A stretch of 64,000 bases of DNA from Promicromonospora sp049532985 (lineage in GTDB: Bacteria > Actinomycetota > Actinomycetes > Actinomycetales > Cellulomonadaceae): NCBI RefSeq assembly GCF_049532985.1, contig NZ_CP186693.1:5642001-5706000 (forward strand), in the 5' to 3' direction. The stretch's first letter is position 1; each line of letters opens with the position of its first letter. The translations under genes were made by a program, and so were the position numbers. Below, piece by piece: positions 59,970 through 64,000 of this stretch. Below the pieces are notes generated by a model. It searched no databases and had not been told where the DNA came from. It saw only the letters and a program-made list of their open reading frames with translations.

Positions 59970-60977
59970 CTAGCCCGGCAGGGTCGCGGCCAGGGCCGTC
60001 GCGCCCAGGTCGTCGTCCTCCAGGACGGTCACCGTCAGCCCGGCCGCCGCCATGTGCCCGACGGCGGCGCTCACCTGGCCGGAGCCCGTCTCGACGAGCA
60101 GGTGCCCGCCCGGGCGCAGCAGTCCCGGCGCCAGGTCGATCACGCGTCGCAGGAGCGCCAGCCCGTCGTCCCCGCCGTCGAGCGCGGCGCGCGGCTCGTG
60201 GTCGCGGGCCTCGGGCGGCATCATCGCGATGGCCGCGGACGGGACGTAGGGCGCGTTCGCGACGACGACGTCGGCGCAGCCCCGGACCGACGCCGGGAGG
60301 GGCTCGGCGAGGTCCCCCGTGTAGGTGTGGGCGCGGAGCCTGCCGGGTTGCCGCCCGTCGGCCCCGTCCGGCCCGGTCCGGTCCGTGACCGGCGGGTGGC
60401 CTGCGCGCGGCGGCAGGCCCGTCCCTGCGGCCCGCGCCGGGGAGGACTCGGCCGTCAGCGCCGCGGAGGACTCGGCCGTCAGCGCCGCCAGGTTCTCGTG
60501 CGCGCAGGCCGTGGCGGCCGGGTCCACGTCGGCGGCGTGCAGCTCGACGTCGTGCCCCGCTGTGAGGAGCCGCGCGGCGACCGCCCCGCCGAGCGCGCCG
60601 CAGCCGCAGCAGAGGTCGACGACGAGGACCGGGCCGGCCGTCTCGGGGCCCTGTGCATCCGGCTCGGGCGGGGTGCGCGTGTCCGACGCGGTCGCGCGGG
60701 CCGCCGGGGTCCGGTCCGGCATCGCGCGGCGCGCCGCCTCGCGGACCAGCAGCTCGGAGCGCTGCCGGGGCACGAACACCCCGGGGGCCACGGTCCAGCG
60801 GCGGCCGTCGAGCTCGGCCCAGCCCACCAGGTGCTCCAGCGGGAGCCCGCTGACCCGGGCTGCGGTCAGCTCGTCGAGGCGCGCGGCGTCACCGCCGGCG
60901 GCCTCGGTCAGGATGCGGGCCTCGTCCTCGGCGAAGACACAGCCCGCGGCGCGCAGACGCGCGACAAGGTGCTCCAT
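59970..60977 (-). CDS. PrmC-related putative protein-(glutamine-N5) methyltransferase
   Basis: About 335 residues. An N-terminal helical domain with SGLPLEHLVGWAELDGRRWTVAPGVFVPRQRSELLV resembles PrmC/HemK. The SAM motif is VVDLCCGCGALGGAVAARLL. The catalytic NPPY is changed to NAPY in VVVANAPYVPSAAIAMMPPEARDHEPRAALDGGDDGL, the mark of the PrmC-related (TIGR03704) group; whether it modifies release factors is unproven. It contains two low-complexity inserts: between the VPRQ region and motif I, and between motifs I and IV, where a 24-bp tandem duplication lies. Start 60977 chosen over 60998 by homology to short N-termini. Confidence 0.85.
   Translation of the reverse strand: MEHLVARLRAAGCVFAEDEARILTEAAGGDAARLDELTAARVSGLPLEHLVGWAELDGRRWTVAPGVFVPRQRSELLVREAARRAMPDRTPAARATASDTRTPPEPDAQGPETAGPVLVVDLCCGCGALGGAVAARLLTAGHDVELHAADVDPAATACAHENLAALTAESSAALTAESSPARAAGTGLPPRAGHPPVTDRTGPDGADGRQPGRLRAHTYTGDLAEPLPASVRGCADVVVANAPYVPSAAIAMMPPEARDHEPRAALDGGDDGLALLRRVIDLAPGLLRPGGHLLVETGSGQVSAAVGHMAAAGLTVTVLEDDDLGATALAATLPG
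60441..60488 (-). repeat. Two-copy 24-bp tandem duplication in coding sequence
   Basis: Two identical 24-bp units at 60441-60464 and 60465-60488 encode the repeated octapeptide AALTAESS in the insert of the PrmC-related methyltransferase. It is in frame and perfect, hence recent. Confidence 0.9.
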
Positions 60978-61017
60978 GCCCCTGAGAGTAGGCGACATCG
61001 GCCGGCCGGAACGAGAT

Positions 61018-61073
61018 CGGTCCCTTGCTCCGAGATCGGTCCGTTAATGGACCGATCTCGGGGCAAGGGACCG
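61018..61073. terminator. 25-bp hairpin between co-directional genes
   Basis: Arms 61018-61042 and 61049-61073 pair over 25 bp with one G-U position around the 6-nt loop gttaat. The flanks pair further with mismatches (61011-61080). It lies 20 bp downstream of the glutamate dehydrogenase stop and just upstream of the PrmC-related gene. Confidence 0.8.
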
Positions 61074-61093
61074 AAGTCGTGGCGACTTGACCG

Positions 61094-62401
61094 TCAGGGG
61101 TAAAGCCCCCGGATCTGGTGCGCCTCCGCCACCCGCTTGACGCCGATCACGAGCGCGGCGTCACGCAGGGACAGGTTCTCGCGCTTGGCCAGGGCGGACA
61201 CCTCCGCGTACGCGGTGGTCATCCGGTGCTCCAGCTTGTCGGCGATCTCCTGCTCGGTCCACCAGTAGGTCTGGTTGGCCTGGACCCACTCGAAGTAGGA
61301 GACCACCACGCCGCCCGCGTTCGCGAGGACGTCGGGCACCACGGTCACGTCGTTCTTCGCGAGCAGGGCGTCGCCGGCCGCGGTCGTGGGGCCGTTGGCG
61401 CCCTCGACCACCCAGCGGGCCTTGACGTCGCCGGCCGTGGTCTCGTCCAGCACGCCCTCGATGGCGGCGGGCACCAGCACGTCGACGTCGAGCGCGAGCA
61501 GCTCGGTGTTGGACACCGGGTCCGCGCCGTCGAAGCCGACCACGGAGCCCGTGCGCCGCACGTGGTCCATCAGGCGGGGGACGTCGAGGCCGTCGTCGGC
61601 CCGGACACCGCCGTACTGGTCGCTCACGGCGACCACGCGGGAGCCGCGCGCCGCGAAGATCTCGGCGGCGTGCGAACCCACCTTGCCGAAGCCCTGGATG
61701 GCGACGGACACCTCGGTCAGGGGCACGCCCGCCTCGGCGAGCGCGGCGCCCGTGACGTGCACGATGCCCGCCGACGTGGCGGTGCCGCGGCCCAGCGAGC
61801 CGCCGACGGCCAGCGGCTTGCCGGTCACGACGGCGGGGATGGTGTAGCCGCGGTTGACCGAGTAGGTGTCCATCACCCAGGCCATGGTCTGGGCGTCGGT
61901 GCCCATGTCCGGGGCCATGATGTCGGTGTCGGGGCCGATCATCGGCATGATCTCGGAGGTGTACCGCCGGGTCACACGCTCCAGCTCGGCCTGCGAGTAG
62001 CCGCGGGGGTCGATGGCGACGCCGCCCTTGGCGCCGCCGTACGGCAGGTTGACCACCGCACACTTCCAGGTCATCCACATGGCCAGCGCCCGCACCTCGT
62101 CGACGTCGACGGAGGGGTGGTAGCGCAGGCCGCCCTTGCCCGGGCCCAGGCTCACGTTGTGCTGCACGCGGAAGCCGTGGAACAGCACGGTCTCACCGGT
62201 GTCGCGGCGCAGCGGCACCGACACGTGGATCTCGCGACGCGGGGTGGCGAGCATGCGGTGCAGGCCCTCGTCGTAGCCGAGGATCTCGACCGCCGTGGCG
62301 AGCTGCGCGTGCGCGGTCGCGAGGGCGGACCCCTCCTCGGGCGAGTCGGACGGGGAGAAGGCGGGCGATGCTGCGGGGGTGGACGTCGTTGTCGTCGTCA
62401 C
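61094..62401 (-). CDS. gdhA: Glutamate dehydrogenase (Glu/Leu/Phe/Val dehydrogenase family)
   Basis: 435 residues. FRVQHNVSLGPGKGGLRYHP, MTWKCAVVNLPYGGAKGGVAIDP (catalytic Lys) and PDMGTDAQTMAWVMDTYS are signature motifs. The NAD(P) motif is VAIQGFGKVGSHAAEIFAARGSRVVAVSD, and NAGGVVVSYFEWVQ is conserved. It interconverts glutamate and 2-oxoglutarate plus ammonia; length and motifs fit the roughly 420-residue bacterial class. The GTG at 62401 has GGAGGACC 7 nt upstream, so the longer frame to 62485 is rejected. A Thr/Ser-rich tail of about 20 residues precedes the domain. Confidence 0.93.
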   Translation of the reverse strand: MTTTTTSTPAASPAFSPSDSPEEGSALATAHAQLATAVEILGYDEGLHRMLATPRREIHVSVPLRRDTGETVLFHGFRVQHNVSLGPGKGGLRYHPSVDVDEVRALAMWMTWKCAVVNLPYGGAKGGVAIDPRGYSQAELERVTRRYTSEIMPMIGPDTDIMAPDMGTDAQTMAWVMDTYSVNRGYTIPAVVTGKPLAVGGSLGRGTATSAGIVHVTGAALAEAGVPLTEVSVAIQGFGKVGSHAAEIFAARGSRVVAVSDQYGGVRADDGLDVPRLMDHVRRTGSVVGFDGADPVSNTELLALDVDVLVPAAIEGVLDETTAGDVKARWVVEGANGPTTAAGDALLAKNDVTVVPDVLANAGGVVVSYFEWVQANQTYWWTEQEIADKLEHRMTTAYAEVSALAKRENLSLRDAALVIGVKRVAEAHQIRGLYP

Positions 62402-62592
62402 GTAGGTCCTCCGGGGGAGAACGGCGCCTGCGCTGTGCGAGCAGGACGCGGGTTGCGCGGCGCGGGGTTTGCGCCTCGTCATCAACCGTATCGCTTCGAT
62501 GCGGGTGATTGCCCGACGGCGGTGTGTGCGACCGGAGAACTTCCGGTGAGCGGTGATCGCCGGGGCGGGGCGGGCCGGTTCGCGGCCCGGGT

Positions 62593-62624
62593 CCGGGCCT
62601 CCGCGGGGGTGTGCGGAGGCCCGG
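62593..62624. terminator. 12-bp hairpin downstream of bioY
   Basis: Perfect 12-bp arms (62593-62604, 62613-62624) around an 8-nt loop, 15 bp after the bioY stop on the minus strand. Confidence 0.78.
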
Positions 62625-62638
62625 TTCGGTGCCGGTGC

Positions 62639-63238
62639 TCAGCGCTCGGTGAGCCGCCAGGCACCCGGGAGCAGCACGCCGGCCAGCACGGCCTTGATCG
62701 CGTCGCCCACGAGGAACACGACGGCGCCGGCCATGACCGCGTCGACCGGCGACATGCCCGTCGAGACCGCCAGCCACGGCACGCCGACCGCGTAGATCAC
62801 CGCGGTGCCGGCGGCGAAGGCGAGGATGGTACCCAGCACGCCGCGGTCCAGGCCCCGGCGGGCCAGCGCGCCCACGACGAAGCTCGCCACGACGAAGCCG
62901 ACGATGTACCCGCCCGAGGCACCCAGCACCACCTCGACGCCGGACGCCCCGCCGGTGAAGACGGGCAGTCCGACCACGCCGAGCGCCAGGTACAGCGCCT
63001 GGGCCAGAGCGCCGCGTACGGGGCCGATCGCGGCCGCGCCGAGCAGCACGGCGAACGTCTGGCCGGTGACCGGCACGGGCAGGCCCGGGATCGGCACGCG
63101 GAGCTGTGCCGCCAGGGCGGTGAGGGCGGCGACGCCCACGACGAGGGCGATGTCGCGTGCGACAGTGCCCGGCAGGAGGTCGGCCAGCACGCGGCGCGGG
63201 TTGGAGCGCGGGACCAGGGGGAACGCGAGGGTCGTCAT
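62639..63238 (-). CDS. bioY: Biotin ECF transporter S component BioY
   Basis: 199 residues with six membrane segments. Motifs: VPIPGLPVPVTGQTFAVLLGAAAIGPVRGALAQALYLALGVVGLPVFTGG, GASGGYIVGFVVASFVVGALARRG and GDAIKAVLAGVLLPGAWRL, all diagnostic for BioY. It binds biotin for uptake; BioM/BioN-like energising genes are not adjacent. The start at ATG 63238 is preferred; the in-frame TTG/ATG extension to 63265 has no support. No biotin operator could be recognised upstream. Confidence 0.94.
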   Translation of the reverse strand: MTTLAFPLVPRSNPRRVLADLLPGTVARDIALVVGVAALTALAAQLRVPIPGLPVPVTGQTFAVLLGAAAIGPVRGALAQALYLALGVVGLPVFTGGASGVEVVLGASGGYIVGFVVASFVVGALARRGLDRGVLGTILAFAAGTAVIYAVGVPWLAVSTGMSPVDAVMAGAVVFLVGDAIKAVLAGVLLPGAWRLTER

Positions 63239-63331
63239 GGTCAACGACAGTAAGCGGTCGGGCAAGGACAGGGCAGCCGTCGTCGCGGCCAGTAACGGGT
63301 GGCCCGAGTTGTGCGGGTCGTACAGCCGGGG

Positions 63332-64000
63332 CTACGCCCGGGCACCCGGCGAGCGCCGCGACCGGCTCCGGAACGACGACGGCGTCTCGCCGGTCAGCCG
63401 CGCGAACGTGCGTGTGAAGGAGGGCTGGTCGTAGAAGCCCGCGGCGGCGGCCACCTCGGCCAGGGGCACGGTGGTGGTCGTGAGCAGGTGGGCCGCGCGG
63501 TCGACGCGCAGCCGCAGCACGAGCTGCCGGGGCGAGAGCCCGAACACCCGGCGCACCCGGCGGTCCAGGGAGGCGGGGGCGCACCCGGCGAGCACGGCCA
63601 GGTCCGCCACGGAGGGCACATCGCCGTGCTCCAGCAGGTCCTCGACCTGCCCGCGCAGGCGCGCCATGGCCTGGATCGTCGCGTCGTCGGCGTCGCCGGA
63701 GCGCAGGTCCTGCGACACCGACACGAGCCCCACGTACGCGCCGGACTCGTCGTGCAGGGGCAGCTTGGAGGTGAGGAACCAGCCGGGCGCCCCGCCCACG
63801 TGCCGGATCAGCTCCAGCTCGCCTCGCAGCGGCTTGTCGGTGGTGCGGACCAGCTCGTCCTGGCTCTCGTAGCGCTCGGCGAGCTCGGGCACGAACAGGT
63901 CGACGGCGCGCTTGCCGATGACGTCCCGGCGCGACCGCTCCCGCGTGCGGCCCACGAACACCTGGTTGACGACCACGTACCGGCCGTCGGCGTCCTTGGC
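63332..64000 (-). CDS. PAS-domain AraC family regulator, 5' end cut by the window
   Basis: The frame is open to position 64000 on the minus strand, so the N-terminus lies outside. The visible 222 residues start inside a PAS domain (AKDADGRYVVVNQVFVGRTRERSRRDVIGKRAVDLFVPELAERY ... GWFLTSKLPLHDESGAYVGLVSVSQDL). An AraC-type double helix-turn-helix follows (LRGQVEDLLEHGDVPSVADLAVLAGCAPASLDRRVRRVFGLSPRQLVLRLRVDRAAHLL ... VAAAAGFYDQPSFTRTFARLTGETPSSFR). This is a known domain pairing in actinobacteria. The ligand and target are unknown. Confidence 0.88.
   Translation of the reverse strand, partial: AKDADGRYVVVNQVFVGRTRERSRRDVIGKRAVDLFVPELAERYESQDELVRTTDKPLRGELELIRHVGGAPGWFLTSKLPLHDESGAYVGLVSVSQDLRSGDADDATIQAMARLRGQVEDLLEHGDVPSVADLAVLAGCAPASLDRRVRRVFGLSPRQLVLRLRVDRAAHLLTTTTVPLAEVAAAAGFYDQPSFTRTFARLTGETPSSFRSRSRRSPGARA

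Noticed and set aside
62402..62485. Longer N-terminus for glutamate dehydrogenase
   Set aside because: GGAGGACC sits 7 nt before GTG 62401, and the extension is Arg/Ala/Ser-rich without family similarity.
1..64000. tRNA, rRNA, CRISPR, prophage, insertion sequence
   Set aside because: No cloverleaf, rRNA motif, spaced repeats, integrase or transposase domain was found in any frame. The only repeats are the tandem arrays and hairpins listed.

Overview
The window is about 72% GC with strongly GC-biased third codon positions. Most starts are GTG or ATG behind GGAGG-like ribosome sites, and many neighbours overlap by 4 nt. It encodes mycothiol S-conjugate amidase (Mca), a coproporphyrin-type haem branch (CpfC plus ChdC/HemQ), an LAATG sortase substrate and DUF4307/DUF5997 proteins. 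This points to a high-GC actinobacterium, most likely a polysaccharide-degrading member of Micrococcales (Cellulomonas/Cellulosimicrobium/Promicromonospora-like). The genus is an inference. I see no tRNA, rRNA, insertion sequence, prophage or CRISPR array.

Layout. 0-8 kb: end of a Pro/Gln-rich protein, an ABC exporter pair, a Bax-inhibitor-1 protein, a divergent sulfane-sulfur module (CoA-disulfide reductase-rhodanese / CstR-like repressor with a clear operator and a tiny Cys-rich protein), a VOC protein and a hydrolase-TetR pair. 8-12 kb: a GH15 enzyme and an ECF42-type sigma module whose sigma gene carries a one-base frameshift. 12-23.3 kb: a coherent sugar-acid catabolic locus. It has a hydroxypyruvate-isomerase-like gene divergent from a seven-gene operon (beta-hydroxyacid dehydrogenase, GHL6-like glycosidase, D-2-hydroxyacid dehydrogenase, complete ABC sugar importer, second GHL6-like protein), with a LacI regulator at the far end and two LacI-type palindromes in the divergent promoter. 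I regard this as the best candidate for an undescribed pathway.

23-31 kb: EamA/LysR pair, FKBP, a large secreted beta-helix protein, an RsmC-like methyltransferase coupled to DUF5997, and a LysR effector domain without a DNA-binding domain. 31-38 kb: sortase substrate, alpha-galactosidase plus beta-mannosidase (galactomannan debranching), pentapeptide protein and MsrA. 38-45 kb: housekeeping genes (phosphoesterase, YdeI-like, AI-2E permease, threonine ammonia-lyase) and a second, intact ECF42 module. 44.5-48 kb: greA, DUF4307, mca and two coupled genes. 48-57 kb: secreted nucleoside hydrolase, haemolysin III, Z-prenyl synthase, MarR, LysR/alanine dehydrogenase, glycerate kinase and an MFS carrier with a 15-bp repeat array. 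57-64 kb: LysR, CpfC-ChdC, PrmC-related methyltransferase, glutamate dehydrogenase, BioY and a truncated PAS-AraC regulator.

A recurring feature is a set of very long intergenic hairpins (12-30 bp nearly perfect stems) at gene ends. Two of them, 17.7 kb apart, are copies of one sequence.
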